From contig CANREM010000004.1 of the NCBI GenBank assembly GCA_947629675.1, forward strand, positions 1 through 64,000: DNA of 64,000 nucleotides. Direction: 5' to 3'. Below the pieces are notes generated by a model, which was not told the DNA's origin, ran no database searches, and saw only the letters and a program-made list of their open reading frames with translations. The position numbers were made by a program, and so were the translations under genes. The DNA comes from an uncultured Clostridia bacterium (lineage in GTDB: Bacteria; Bacillota; Clostridia; Christensenellales; Borkfalkiaceae). Shown one piece after another: positions 44,442 to 53,069 of this stretch; position 1 is the stretch's first letter, and each line of letters starts with the position of its first letter.

Positions 44442-44566
44442 CGCGTCATCCTGAGCGGAGGCGAAGCCGAAGTCGAAGGATCCCGAATTACGAAGTCCGA
44501 TGGGTACTCGCGTCATCCTGAGCGGAGGCGAAGCCGAAGTCGAAGGATCCTGAATTACGAAGTCCC
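44442..44566. repeat. Two tandem family A repeats between secY and adk
   Basis: Copies at 44442-44500 and 44509-44566 both run CGCGTCATCCTGAGCGGAGG... to ATTACGAAGTCC, 67 bases apart, nearly identical. They interrupt the normally compact secY-adk junction of the spc operon and contain no gene. Confidence 0.8.
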
Positions 44567-44595
44567 ACCCACTCCCCATAAATAAGAGGTTGTGT

Positions 44596-45243
44596 ATGAA
44601 TTTGATCCTTCTTGGCGCACCGGGTGCCGGCAAGGGTACGCAAGCCACCAAGATCTCCGCTCGTTACGGGATCGTCCATATTTCCACGGGGGACATCTTC
44701 CGTGCGAATATCAAGAACGGGACCGAGATCGGCAAACTCGCCAAGTCCTATACGGATGCGGGCGAGCTTGTGCCCGACTCCGTCACCTGTGAGATCGTCA
44801 AAGACCGTCTCACGTGGGCGGATATCAAGGAGGGCAACGGCTATCTTTTAGACGGCTTCCCCCGCAATCTCTTTCAGGCGGAGGCACTCGACACGTTCGC
44901 CCATATCGACGGCGTCGTCAACATCAACATCGACCAGGCACTCCTTCTCGATCGCCTCTGCGGGAGAAGGGTGTGCAAGGAATGCGGCGAGAGCTACCAC
45001 GTCTCCACCCTGAACGGCGTGACGACGTGCGCCCGCTGCGGCGGGGAACTCTACCGCCGCAAGGACGACAATCCCGAGACCGTGCAGAGCCGCCTGAACG
45101 TCTACAACGAGCAGACGGCACCGCTCATCGATTACTACACGAAGAAGGGCATCATCCTCAATTTCACGGGCAGCGAGGCTCCTGCGGAAGTGCTGTTCGA
45201 TGAGATCAAGGCCGTCCTCGACCCGCTCTCCCAAAAGTCATGA
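44596..45243 (+). CDS. adk: Adenylate kinase
   Basis: This enzyme interconverts ATP + AMP and 2 ADP. The 215 residues carry P-loop GAPGAGKGT (residues 7-15), the AMP-binding STGDIFRANIKNGTEIG and DGFPRN. A zinc-type LID domain has CKEC...CARC cysteine pairs, the long bacterial form found in Gram-positives. The ATG at 44596 follows AGAGGT; a TTG two codons earlier is less likely. It overlaps map by 4 bases. Confidence 0.97.
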   Translation: MNLILLGAPGAGKGTQATKISARYGIVHISTGDIFRANIKNGTEIGKLAKSYTDAGELVPDSVTCEIVKDRLTWADIKEGNGYLLDGFPRNLFQAEALDTFAHIDGVVNINIDQALLLDRLCGRRVCKECGESYHVSTLNGVTTCARCGGELYRRKDDNPETVQSRLNVYNEQTAPLIDYYTKKGIILNFTGSEAPAEVLFDEIKAVLDPLSQKS

Positions 45244-45983
45244 TCTTCGTCAAGAGTGAAGAGGAGATCGCGCTCATGCGCGAGCCGAACGCCGTCGTCC
45301 GCGACTGTCTCAAATATGTCGGGCAGCACATCTGTGCGGGGATGACGACGAAGGAAGTGGATGCCCTCGTCTATGATTTCATCAAGGCGAGCGGGGCGGA
45401 GCCTTCCTGCCTCGGCTACTACGGCTATCCCGCTTCGGCGTGCGTCTCCGTGAACGAAGTCGTCGTCCACGGGATCCCCGACGATAGGGTCATCGAAGAG
45501 GGCGACATCGTCAGCGTCGATCTGTGTGCCTACAAGAACGGCTTCCACGGCGACGGCGCGAGAACGTTCTGCATCGGCGAAGTCAGTCCCGAGAAGAAAA
45601 AGCTCGTCCGGGTCACGGAGGAATGTTTCTTCAAGGCGATCGAAGGGCTAAAGGCGGGCACGCCGCTTTTCGACATCGGCTACAGGGTACAGACCCATGC
45701 CGAGGGGAACGGCTTCTCCGTCATCCGTGCCTACACGGGGCACGGCATCGGGAGGGAGATGCACGAAGATCCCTCCGTCCCCAACTACGGCAAGCGGGGC
45801 ACGGGCATGCGCCTCCCTGCGGGAGCGGTCATCTGCATCGAGCCGATGATCGCGGCGGGGACCTTCAAGGTAAAGACACTATCCGACGGCTGGACGGCCG
45901 TTACCCTCGATAAAAGGCCTGCGGCACACTACGAAAATACCGTCGTGATCCGCGATGACGGCGTTGAGATTCTCACCCTCTGA
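45240..45983 (+). CDS. map: Methionine aminopeptidase, type I
   Basis: This enzyme removes the initiator methionine from new proteins. The 247 residues include the metal ligands in [20 protein letters not shown] (two aspartates), [18 protein letters not shown] (histidine) and ICIEPMI (glutamate), with the N-terminal [11 protein letters not shown] histidine. The ATG overlaps the adk stop (ATGA). It is the usual neighbour of adk and infA. Confidence 0.97.
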   Translation: MIFVKSEEEIALMREPNAVVRDCLKYVGQHICAGMTTKEVDALVYDFIKASGAEPSCLGYYGYPASACVSVNEVVVHGIPDDRVIEEGDIVSVDLCAYKNGFHGDGARTFCIGEVSPEKKKLVRVTEECFFKAIEGLKAGTPLFDIGYRVQTHAEGNGFSVIRAYTGHGIGREMHEDPSVPNYGKRGTGMRLPAGAVICIEPMIAAGTFKVKTLSDGWTAVTLDKRPAAHYENTVVIRDDGVEILTL

Positions 45984-46002
45984 GGGTGAAAGGAGAGTAA
46001 GA

Positions 46003-46224
46003 ATGTCGAAAGACGACGTGATCGAAACAGAGGGCAGAGTCATCGAGGCACTCCCCAACGCCAACTTCAAAGTGCGCCTTGCCAACGGGCATGTGATCAC
46101 CGCATATATCTCGGGCAAGCTCCGCATGAATTACATCAGGATCATCGAAGGGGACGCAGTCAAGCTCGAGATGAGCCCGTACGACCTCACCAAGGGCCGC
46201 ATCACCTGGAGAAGTAAAAACTAA
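46003..46224 (+). CDS. infA: Translation initiation factor IF-1
   Basis: 73 residues, one OB fold. [20 protein letters not shown] and [20 protein letters not shown] are diagnostic. The ATG at 46003 follows AAAGGAGAG. Unlike in many Clostridia, no KOW-domain gene lies between map and infA. A 168-base spacer with palindromic repeats follows. Confidence 0.98.
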   Translation: MSKDDVIETEGRVIEALPNANFKVRLANGHVITAYISGKLRMNYIRIIEGDAVKLEMSPYDLTKGRITWRSKN

Positions 46225-46392
46225 CCGCGCCGATTCGATTGTTCGATCCCGTGCTGTCCCTGAAAGGGAAAGTACCCGCGAAGCGGGGGAAAGGGTTAAA
46301 AACCCCTCTGTCACTACGTGACATCTCCCCTTGCAGGGGCGACAAGAACGCGCGTGTGTCCCACCCACCAACATTAAAACGAGGTAACGAAA
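46225..46392. repeat. Spacer with small palindromic repeats between infA and rpmJ
   Basis: Hairpins include GTCCCTGAAAGGGA, ACCCGCGAAGCGGGG and TGTCACTACGTGACA. The last is followed by CTCCCCTTGCAGGGGCGAC. This resembles the intergenic palindromes elsewhere in the window but is a separate family. GAGG sits before the rpmJ start. Confidence 0.55.
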
Positions 46393-46509
46393 ATGAAAGT
46401 CAGACCTTCCGTAAAACCCATGTGCGACAAGTGCAAGGTCATCAAGAGAAACGGCAAAGTTATGGTGATCTGCTCGAAAAATAAGAGCCATAAGCAAAGA
46501 CAGGGCTAA
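46393..46509 (+). CDS. rpmJ: Ribosomal protein L36
   Basis: A 38-residue protein, [20 protein letters not shown]..., with the C-C-C-H zinc set (Cys11, Cys14, Cys27, His33). It is the complete family length and lies in its normal place between infA and rpsM. A GAGGT ribosome-binding site is present. A strong promoter follows immediately, which separates it from the alpha operon. Confidence 0.97.
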   Translation: MKVRPSVKPMCDKCKVIKRNGKVMVICSKNKSHKQRQG

Positions 46510-46515
46510 AATCAG

Positions 46516-46544
46516 TTGACAAAATATCAAGGGCATGGTATAAT
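46516..46544 (+). promoter_or_regulatory. Promoter of the alpha ribosomal operon
   Basis: TTGACA (46516-46521) and TATAAT (46539-46544) are perfect consensus with a 17-base spacer. Predicted start near 46551, leaving a 226-base leader before rpsM. Confidence 0.9.
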
Positions 46545-46550
46545 TTTCTG

Positions 46551-46776
46551 TGGTTTTTTCCGAAAAGCCGCCGAAAACGCATAAGACAAGCCGAGGTTCC
46601 GCAAAAAGCGTTGCGGAAAGTCGGCTTATTCTGCGCATTAATGGCCCGAATGCGGCAATGCGAATTGCCGGAATTTGAAAATGACCGTCCCGGCGGGAAG
46701 CGCATTTTCCACTGCGCCGCCGCGGGAGCGGAGTGAATAGAAATATTTTACCGAAATCACGGAGGTTACAAAGTAC
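46551..46776 (+). promoter_or_regulatory. Structured leader of the alpha operon
   Basis: AAGCCGA (46588-46594) pairs with TCGGCTT (46621-46627). Inside it CCGCAA (46599-46604) pairs with TTGCGG (46611-46616), leaving a symmetric GGTT/AAAG internal loop. Further GC-rich pairings follow (CGGCAAT/ATTGCCG near 46655). In E. coli S4 binds the alpha-operon leader, and in Bacillus the rpsD leader; a comparable autoregulatory role is plausible but unproven here. Confidence 0.6.
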
Positions 46777-47145
46777 ATGGCACGTATTGCCGGTGTGGAT
46801 TTACCGAGAGAGAAGCGGGTCGAGATCGGCCTCACTTATATCTACGGGATCGGACTTGCGACATCCCGCCAGATCCTTTCCGCTACGGGGATCGATCCCG
46901 ATACGCGGGTCAAGGATCTCGACGAGACCGCAGTGTCCAAGTTAAGAGAATATATCGATCACAACCTCACGGTCGAGGGTGAGCTGAGGGGCCAGACCAG
47001 CCTCAACATCAAGCGGCTCATGGAGATCGGGTGCTATCGCGGGGTTCGCCACAGAAAGGGCCTTCCCGTCCGCGGCCAGAGCACGAAGCGCAACGCGAGA
47101 ACGCGCAAGGGTCCTCGCCGTACCGTCGCGAACAAGAAGAAGTAA
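46777..47145 (+). CDS. rpsM: Ribosomal protein S13
   Basis: 122 residues, contacts the 50S subunit and P-site t[23 protein letters not shown] and RQRG-type tail [20 protein letters not shown] are diagnostic. GGAGG precedes the ATG. First gene of the alpha operon. Confidence 0.98.
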   Translation: MARIAGVDLPREKRVEIGLTYIYGIGLATSRQILSATGIDPDTRVKDLDETAVSKLREYIDHNLTVEGELRGQTSLNIKRLMEIGCYRGVRHRKGLPVRGQSTKRNARTRKGPRRTVANKKK

Positions 47146-47157
47146 GGAGAGCGAAAT

Positions 47158-47556
47158 ATGGCAGGTCAGAAGAGAACAGTCGCTTCGCGTAAGAGAAGAG
47201 AACTCAAAAAGGTGGACAAGGGTCAGGTCCATATCCAATCCACCTTCAACAATACCCTCGTCACATTTACCGATCTGAACGGCAACGCCATCAGCTGGTC
47301 GAGCGCAGGCTCCCTCGGATTCAAAGGTTCGAGGAAGGGCACCCCGTTTGCGGCACAGATGGCCACGGAGACGGCGGCAAAGGCCGCGAAGGAACACGGG
47401 CTTCGCAGCGTAGAAGTGTATGTGAAAGGCCCCGGCGCAGGCAGGGAATCCGCGATCCGCGCCCTTGCGAATTGCGAGCTTGAGGTCACGCTCATTTCCG
47501 ACGTTTCCCCGATCGCGCACAACGGATGCCGTCCGCCCAAGCGCAGAAGAGTTTAA
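47158..47556 (+). CDS. rpsK: Ribosomal protein S11
   Basis: 132 residues, platform protein near the mRNA exit. [20 protein letters not shown] and the C-terminal [18 protein letters not shown] are complete. GGAG precedes the ATG. Confidence 0.98.
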   Translation: MAGQKRTVASRKRRELKKVDKGQVHIQSTFNNTLVTFTDLNGNAISWSSAGSLGFKGSRKGTPFAAQMATETAAKAAKEHGLRSVEVYVKGPGAGRESAIRALANCELEVTLISDVSPIAHNGCRPPKRRRV

Positions 47557-47568
47557 GGAGGGTAGAAA

Positions 47569-48195
47569 ATGGCAGTTTACAGAGACGCAAAATGCAAACT
47601 TTGCAGAAGAGAAGGCGGCAAGCTCTTTTTGAAGGGCGACAAGTGCTACATGGAGAAGTGCCCCTTCAATAAGCGGCCCACCCCTCCCGGGAAGGCTCCG
47701 AGCGCGATGAGAAAGAAGGTCTCCGAGTACGGATTGCAGCTTCGTGAGAAGCAAAAGACCAAGCGCATCTACGGCGTTCAGGAAGGGCAGTTCCGCCACT
47801 ACTACGAGGTCGCGGCCCGCATGAAGGGCGTCGCGGGCGAGAACATGCTTCAGCTTTTGGAGCGCAGGCTGGACAACGTCGTGTTCCGTATGGGGATCGG
47901 CGCGTCCCGCACGCAGGCAAGGCAACTCGTCAACCACGCGCACCTCACCGTCAACGGCAGGACGGTCACCGTGCCTTCTTACAGCGTGAAGGTCGGGGAC
48001 GTGATCGCCGTCAAAGAGAACAAGAAGGACAATAAATTTTTCGAAAACCTCAAGGGTGCGAAGATCACGAACATCCCGAAGTGGCTCGAGTTCGACAGCG
48101 AGAAGCTCGAGGGGAAAGTTTTGACGCTTCCGATGAGAGAGGACGTCGATAGTCAGATTGCAGAGCATATGATCGTCGAGTTGTACTCCAAGTAA
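47569..48195 (+). CDS. rpsD: Ribosomal protein S4
   Basis: 208 residues, nucleates 16S 5'-domain assembly. The N-terminal domain carries CKLCRREGGKLFLKGDKCY...C, a zinc-type Cys4 set, and the S4 RNA-binding domain is LERRLDNVVFRMGIGASRTQ...ARQLVNHAHLTVNG. AAGGAGG precedes the ATG. S4 could be the repressor acting on the structured leader upstream of rpsM. Confidence 0.98.
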   Translation: MAVYRDAKCKLCRREGGKLFLKGDKCYMEKCPFNKRPTPPGKAPSAMRKKVSEYGLQLREKQKTKRIYGVQEGQFRHYYEVAARMKGVAGENMLQLLERRLDNVVFRMGIGASRTQARQLVNHAHLTVNGRTVTVPSYSVKVGDVIAVKENKKDNKFFENLKGAKITNIPKWLEFDSEKLEGKVLTLPMREDVDSQIAEHMIVELYSK

Positions 48196-48219
48196 TTCCA
48201 AGTTGAAGGAGGATACCAT

Positions 48220-49179
48220 ATGATCGAAATGGATATGCCCAAGATCGAGGTCGTGGAGAACGAGGACAGATCTTATGCGAAGGTCGTCGTCGAACCGCTC
48301 GAGAAGGGTTTCGGTCTTACGATAGGCAACTGTCTCAGAAGAATTCTCCTTTCGGCTCTCCCGGGGGCGGCGGCGCAAGGGATCAGATTCATGGACGGGA
48401 CCGTCAAGCACGAGTTCTGCGCCATTCCGGGCGTCAAGGAGGACGTCACCGAGATCATCCTGAATTTGAAGCTCCTCGCCATCAAGACGAGAGTGACCGA
48501 TAAGGACTACACCAAGACCTTGCACCTTTGCAAGGTAGGCCCCGCGCACGTCACGGCTGCGGATATTTCGCAGGATGCGGAAGTGGAGATCATCAACTCC
48601 GATCAATACATCTGCACCATCGACGAGGGCGGGAAGATCGATATGGAGATCACGATCGGCCGCGGCCGCGGATACCATCCCGCGAAGGACAACAAAAAGC
48701 CCAATTCGCCCATCGACTATATCCCCATCGATTCCATCTATACCCCTGTCAAGAAGGTCAACTACCAAGTGGAATCCGCCCGCGTCGGGCAGAACATCGA
48801 CTACGACCGTCTCACCATCGAAGTATGGACGGACGGGACCTTCTCGGGCAAAGAGATCGTGTCGCTCGCGGCAAAGATCATGCAGGACCACATCAATCTG
48901 TTCGTCAACCTCTCGGATACCATCAAGGATATGGATATCCTCGTCAAGACGGACGACGACAAGCAGCAGCAGATTCTCTCCATGAAGATCGAGGATATGG
49001 ACTTCTCCGTCCGTTCCTACAACTGTTTGAAGAGAGCGAACATTCACACCGTGGAAGACCTCATTCGCCGCACGGAGGAGGACATGCTGAAGGTAAGAAA
49101 CCTCGGCAAGAAGTCCCTCGACGAAGTCATTCAGAAGCTCGAAGCGTACGGTCTTTCGCTCGAAAAAAAGGAGGATTAA
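48220..49179 (+). CDS. rpoA: RNA polymerase subunit alpha
   Basis: 319 residues. The N-terminal dimerisation domain includes VEPLEKGFGLTIGNCLRRIL. The C-terminal domain that binds UP elements and activators has LKRANIHTVEDLIRRTEEDM and LGKKSLDEVIQKLEAYGLSL. AAGGAGGATACC lies just before the ATG. Confidence 0.98.
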   Translation: MIEMDMPKIEVVENEDRSYAKVVVEPLEKGFGLTIGNCLRRILLSALPGAAAQGIRFMDGTVKHEFCAIPGVKEDVTEIILNLKLLAIKTRVTDKDYTKTLHLCKVGPAHVTAADISQDAEVEIINSDQYICTIDEGGKIDMEITIGRGRGYHPAKDNKKPNSPIDYIPIDSIYTPVKKVNYQVESARVGQNIDYDRLTIEVWTDGTFSGKEIVSLAAKIMQDHINLFVNLSDTIKDMDILVKTDDDKQQQILSMKIEDMDFSVRSYNCLKRANIHTVEDLIRRTEEDMLKVRNLGKKSLDEVIQKLEAYGLSLEKKED

Positions 49180-49182
49180 ACC

Positions 49183-49689
49183 ATGCCGGGTAAATTGGGC
49201 AGAACAACGGAGCAGCGGCTCGCGATCTTAAGGAATCAGGCGTCCCAGCTCCTTTGGTACGGAAAAATCGAAACGACGGCAGCGCGTGCGAAGGAACTTC
49301 GCCCCTACGTCGAGAAGCTGATCACCAAGGCCGTCAATTCCTATGAGGACGTCATCGAGATCGAAGTCGTCGCCAAGGACAAGAAGGGCAAGCAGGTCAA
49401 GACGACCGCCTACAAGGATGGTCCCAAGAAGCTCGCCGCACGTCGCGCCATCATGGCAAAGACGTACGACCTTCAGGAGATCAAGGCGTTCAACGAGAAG
49501 AAGAGCGACTACCGCAAGCGCGTCGGGAAGGTGCAACATCCCCTCATGGAGAAGCTGTTCAACGAGATCGCACCCAAATACGCACAGCGCAAAGAAGAGC
49601 TGGGGCAGGGCGGCGGATACACCCGCATCTACCTCCTCGGCCGTCGCCGCGGCGACGGCTCCGAGACGGCCATCATCGAACTTGTTTGA
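49183..49689 (+). CDS. rplQ: Ribosomal protein L17
   Basis: 168 residues, last gene of the alpha operon. GKLGRTTEQRLAILRNQASQL and the C-terminal GGYTRIYLLGRRRGDGSETAI are diagnostic, and a long central segment between them is typical of Gram-positive L17. It begins 3 bases after the rpoA stop. Confidence 0.97.
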   Translation: MPGKLGRTTEQRLAILRNQASQLLWYGKIETTAARAKELRPYVEKLITKAVNSYEDVIEIEVVAKDKKGKQVKTTAYKDGPKKLAARRAIMAKTYDLQEIKAFNEKKSDYRKRVGKVQHPLMEKLFNEIAPKYAQRKEELGQGGGYTRIYLLGRRRGDGSETAIIELV

Positions 49690-49694
49690 CACAG

Positions 49695-49733
49695 AAGAGG
49701 CAGGGGATGCACCCTTGCCTCTTATCTTTCATG
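49695..49733 (+). terminator. Terminator of the alpha operon
   Basis: A 12-base stem (49695-49706 with 49712-49723, one G-U pair, loop ATGCA) is followed by ATCTTTC. The T tract is weak. The usual ecfA-ecfT-truA genes do not follow in this genome. Confidence 0.65.
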
Positions 49734-49778
49734 AAAAAGTCCCGTGGGGTTCCCGCTACATAGAGACGGAGGCCTATT

Positions 49779-50810
49779 ATGAAGATCGCATTTTTCGATA
49801 CAAAGGATTACGACATTCCCTATTTCACGGAAGAGGGCAAGCGGTACGGGGTGGAATTCAAGTTCTACGAGGCCAAACTTTCGCTTGACACCGTAGAGCT
49901 TGCCCGCGGGTTCGACGGCGTGTGCGTCTTTGTCAACGACGAGGTGGGAGAGGAGGTCGTGGACAGGCTCTTCTCCTTCGGCGTGCGCATCATCGCGCTC
50001 CGCTGTGCGGGGTACAACAACGTCGCCATCGAACATTGCTACAAGAAGATCCACGTCGTGCGCGTGCCCGCCTATTCCCCCTACGCCGTCGCAGAACACG
50101 CCATGGCACTCCTTCTGACGTCCGTAAGGCGCATCCACAAGGCTTATAACCGCACGAAGGAATTTAACTTCTCCCTCTCGGGGCTGACGGGGTTCGACCT
50201 GCACGGAAGGACGGTGGGCGTCATCGGGACGGGCAAGATCGGCCGCATCTTCATCGACATCTGCAAGGGGTTCGGCATGAATGTCCTCGCATACGACAAA
50301 TTCCCCGGGCAGGCGGAGGGATTTTCCTATGTTTCCCTCGGGGAACTGTTTGAAAGGAGCGACATCATCTCCCTGCATTGCCCGCTCTCCGAGGAGACCT
50401 ACCACCTCATCGGCGCGGAGGCGATCGGAAAGATGAAGAAGGGGGTCATCCTGCTCAACACCTCCCGCGGCGCGCTCATCGACGCGGAGGCCCTCCTCGA
50501 GGGTATCAAGGCGCGCAAGGTGGGCGCGGCCCTTCTCGACGTCTATGAAGAGGAATCCGACCTCTTCTTCCGGGATTTTTCGGGGCACATCGTGGAGGAC
50601 GACACCCTCGCCCGCCTCATCTCCATGCCCAACGTCATCGTCACCTCCCACCAGGCCTTCCTCACGCAGGAGGCCCTCAAGAACATCGCCGAGACCACGG
50701 TGGGCAACCTTGTCGCCTTCGAAAGGGAGGGGGTGTGCGAGAACGAACTCTGTTACCGCTGCGGCAACATCGAGACCTGTAAGCGTTCCCGCCTCGAAAA
50801 GTGCTTTTAA
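49779..50810 (+). CDS. D-lactate dehydrogenase (D-2-hydroxyacid dehydrogenase) with Cys-rich tail
   Basis: A 343-residue NAD-dependent enzyme that reduces pyruvate to D-lactate or acts on a close 2-hydroxyacid. The catalytic set is complete: LRCAGYNNV, NAD loop GVIGTGKIGR (near 146-155), active arginine in LLNTSRGALID, glutamate in LDVYEEES and histidine in TSHQAFLT. The last 22 residues (ENELCYRCGNIETCKRSRLE...) add four cysteines, a metal-binding-like tail unusual for the family. GGAGG precedes the ATG. It follows the ribosomal operon terminator without an obvious promoter. Confidence 0.92.
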   Translation: MKIAFFDTKDYDIPYFTEEGKRYGVEFKFYEAKLSLDTVELARGFDGVCVFVNDEVGEEVVDRLFSFGVRIIALRCAGYNNVAIEHCYKKIHVVRVPAYSPYAVAEHAMALLLTSVRRIHKAYNRTKEFNFSLSGLTGFDLHGRTVGVIGTGKIGRIFIDICKGFGMNVLAYDKFPGQAEGFSYVSLGELFERSDIISLHCPLSEETYHLIGAEAIGKMKKGVILLNTSRGALIDAEALLEGIKARKVGAALLDVYEEESDLFFRDFSGHIVEDDTLARLISMPNVIVTSHQAFLTQEALKNIAETTVGNLVAFEREGVCENELCYRCGNIETCKRSRLEKCF

Positions 50811-50828
50811 GGCGCGTGTGCGTTCGGC

Positions 50829-50857
50829 TTGCAAACGGCAAAAAAACATGCTATAAT
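50829..50857 (+). promoter_or_regulatory. Promoter of the M18 aminopeptidase gene
   Basis: TTGCAA (50829-50834) and TATAAT (50852-50857) are 17 bases apart. The leader is about 28 bases and includes TTGGAGGG, a conventional ribosome-binding site. Confidence 0.85.
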
Positions 50858-50891
50858 GATAAAAAACCATTGCGTTTGGAGGGTTTCACAT

Positions 50892-52292
50892 ATGTCTGAA
50901 AAAACAAGTAAAGGGCAAGAGCTTCAGAAGGAACTTGCCTATAAGAAGGTCAATTATTTCGAGAAGGCTTCCGCGGAGGAGAAGAAGGCCATCTTCGACT
51001 ATGCCGAGGGGTACAAGGCCTTCCTCGACGCCGCCAAGACGGAGCGCGAGGCGTGCGACGAGAGCGTCGCCCTCGCAAAGAAGAAGGGCTTCACGGAGTA
51101 CAAGTTCGGCGACCCTTTGAAGGCGGGCGACAAGAAGTATTTCGTCAACCGCGGCAAGTCCGTCGTCGTGTTCCGCGTTGGCACCAAAAATTTGGAGGAG
51201 GACGGCATCCGTATCATCGCCTCCCACATCGACGCGCCCCGCATCGACATTAAGCAGAATCCGCTCTACGAGGCGGACGGCATGGCCTTTCTCAAGACGC
51301 ACTACTACGGCGGCATCAAGAAGTACCAGTGGACCGCCATCCCGCTCGCCCTGCACGGCACCGTCGTCTTGAAGGACGGCAGCAAGGTGAATATCCGCGT
51401 GGGCGAAGAGGAGGGTGACCCCGTGTTCTACATCAACGACCTTCTGCCCCACCTCGGACAGGAGCAGATGGGCGGGAGTGCGGCAAAGCTCATCGAGGGC
51501 GAACAGCTCAACGTGCTCGTCGGCGGCCTCCCCTATGAGGACGAAGAGGCCTCGGAGAAGATCAAACTCAACGTCTTAAGTATTCTTCATGAGAAATACG
51601 GCATGTGCGAGGAGGACTTCCTCTCCGCGGAGCTTTCTGCCGTCCCCGCTTTCCGCGCACGTGACGTCGGCTTTGACCGCGCACTCATCGGCGCGTACGG
51701 CCACGACGACAGGGTGTGCGCCTATCCCGCTTTGACCGCGGTCCTCGAAAACGAGAGCAAACACACCGTGCTCGCCATGCTCGTGGATAAGGAGGAGATC
51801 GGCAGTGAGGGCACGACGGGCATCCAGTGCAAGGTCTACGAGGATCTCATGGAGGAGATCTCCTTGGCCCTCGGCGCGTCCTTCCGCAAGGTCCGCTTTG
51901 CCTCCAAGTGCCTCTCCTCGGACGTCACCGCCGCATACGACCCCAATTTCGCGGGCGTCTACGAGAAGAACAACGCCGCCATCCTCTCCTGCGGCACCGC
52001 CCTCTGCAAGTTCACGGGCGCACGCGGGAAGAGCGGCTCGAACGATGCGAGCGCGGAGTTCGTGGGCGAAATTCGCCTCGCCTTCCAAAGGGAGGGTGTC
52101 GTCTGGCAGACTTCGGAACTGGGCAAGGTGGACGCCGGCGGCGGCGGAACGGTGGCAAAGTTTGTCGCCCAGCTCAATATCGACACGGTGGACTTGGGCG
52201 TTCCCGTCATCTCCATGCACGCCCCTTGGGAGATCATCTCCAAAGCCGACCTCTACAGCAACTACCGCGCATTTTTGGCATTTATGAAGTAA
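50892..52292 (+). CDS. M18-family metallo-aminopeptidase
   Basis: A 466-residue cytosolic zinc aminopeptidase that removes N-terminal (often acidic) residues. Visible metal ligands are the histidine of IIASHIDAPRIDIKQNPLYE, the aspartate in IGAYGHDDRVCAYPAL, the glutamates of LVDKEEIGSEGTTG, and the final histidine in PVISMHAPWEIISKADLYSN. The start at 50892 is preceded by a good ribosome-binding site; upstream in-frame codons overlap the promoter. Confidence 0.94.
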   Translation: MSEKTSKGQELQKELAYKKVNYFEKASAEEKKAIFDYAEGYKAFLDAAKTEREACDESVALAKKKGFTEYKFGDPLKAGDKKYFVNRGKSVVVFRVGTKNLEEDGIRIIASHIDAPRIDIKQNPLYEADGMAFLKTHYYGGIKKYQWTAIPLALHGTVVLKDGSKVNIRVGEEEGDPVFYINDLLPHLGQEQMGGSAAKLIEGEQLNVLVGGLPYEDEEASEKIKLNVLSILHEKYGMCEEDFLSAELSAVPAFRARDVGFDRALIGAYGHDDRVCAYPALTAVLENESKHTVLAMLVDKEEIGSEGTTGIQCKVYEDLMEEISLALGASFRKVRFASKCLSSDVTAAYDPNFAGVYEKNNAAILSCGTALCKFTGARGKSGSNDASAEFVGEIRLAFQREGVVWQTSELGKVDAGGGGTVAKFVAQLNIDTVDLGVPVISMHAPWEIISKADLYSNYRAFLAFMK

Positions 52293-52344
52293 TTTCGCCA
52301 TTTTATGAGGCCATTTCGACATTTATCGAAATAATATATCACAT

Positions 52345-52373
52345 AAAAAAGTCGGCTTTCCGCCGACTTTTTG
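52345..52373. terminator. Terminator after the aminopeptidase gene
   Basis: GTCGGC (52351-52356), loop TTTCC, GCCGAC (52362-52367), followed by TTTTTG; preceded by AAAAAA, so it works on both strands. Confidence 0.9.
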
Positions 52374-52388
52374 CTATGTTTGTATCCT

Positions 52389-52740
52389 TGCCCACCCCTT
52401 GAGGGGTGGGTGTCACGGCCGCCCTTGTCGTGACGGAAGGGGTGTACACCCCCTCAGTCTGCTTGCGCAGACAGCTCCCCCTCAAAGGGTGAGCCAAGGG
52501 TCAAACGCGTCACCCTGTCCGCCCGCACATTACGTCACCCTGAGCGCAGTCGAAGGGGAGAGCAACACAAAACCGCGTCATCCCGAGGGCGTAGCCCGAG
52601 AGGATCCCCTGAAACGAAGTCCGCGCGGATCAGCATGACGTAAAAATACCCTCTCCGTGGGAGCGCAAAAAATGCCCCCTCCGTGGGAGGGGGATCAAAG
52701 GGGGTGGGGCGCATTCAAAGGGGAGAGTAGCAAAAAACCG
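52389..52740. repeat. Cluster of dispersed repeats (families C, A and others)
   Basis: A family C unit at 52389-52443 (GCCCACCCCTTGAGGGGTGG) is followed by CAGTCTGCTTGCGCAGACAG, a separate palindrome family. Family A-like units lie near 52508-52555 and 52576-52625 (CGTCATCCCGAGGGCGTAGC...). It fills the gap between the aminopeptidase and the small RHH gene and encodes no protein I can support. Confidence 0.6.
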
Positions 52741-52771
52741 CAGCATTCGCCGCGGCATGACCGATAGCCTT

Positions 52772-52921
52772 TCAATCTTCCTTTTCCGCCTCGATATATT
52801 TTCGCAAAACAAGATTGATGAATTGCGAAAGGGAACGGTCATCCCTTTCCGCTTGAATTTTCAGTTCCTTCAAAAGGTCGGAATCGATCGTAATACTTAC
52901 CTTTTCTTTTAACGGCTTCAT
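52772..52921 (-). CDS. Small ribbon-helix-helix (CopG/Arc-type) protein
   Basis: A 49-residue protein, MKPLKEKVSITIDSDLLKEL... . The pattern KVSITIDSDLLKELKIQAER followed by SLSQFINLVLRKYIE is a ribbon-helix-helix: one beta strand then two helices. Such proteins are DNA-binding dimers, often antitoxins or copy-number repressors. TTCGGAGGAAAACC before the ATG at 52921 is a strong ribosome-binding site. No toxin partner is adjacent. Confidence 0.85.
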   Translation of the reverse strand: MKPLKEKVSITIDSDLLKELKIQAERDDRSLSQFINLVLRKYIEAEKED

Positions 52922-52994
52922 GGTTTTCCTCCGAAATTATTATAAATGATATGATTGCTTATTGAGACGAAATGTTGATTCCATCACAAATTTT

Positions 52995-53058
52995 GTTTTG
53001 CGGTTCGGACTTCGTATAAGGGGATTCACTCGCCCCCTGCGGGGTTTCGGAATGACAT
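52995..53058 (-). repeat. Dispersed repeat, family A, on the minus strand
   Basis: Read on the minus strand it is GTCATTCCGAAACCCCGCAG... with GAATCCCCTTATACGAAGTC, ending in the family A tail. It lies between the RHH gene and the SRP RNA terminator. Confidence 0.55.
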
Positions 53059-53069
53059 TTGCGAAATAA

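Noticed and set aside
46942..49047. A 701-codon open frame antisense to rpsM-rpoA
   Set aside because: It runs against four certain ribosomal/polymerase genes and has no ribosome-binding site or domain.
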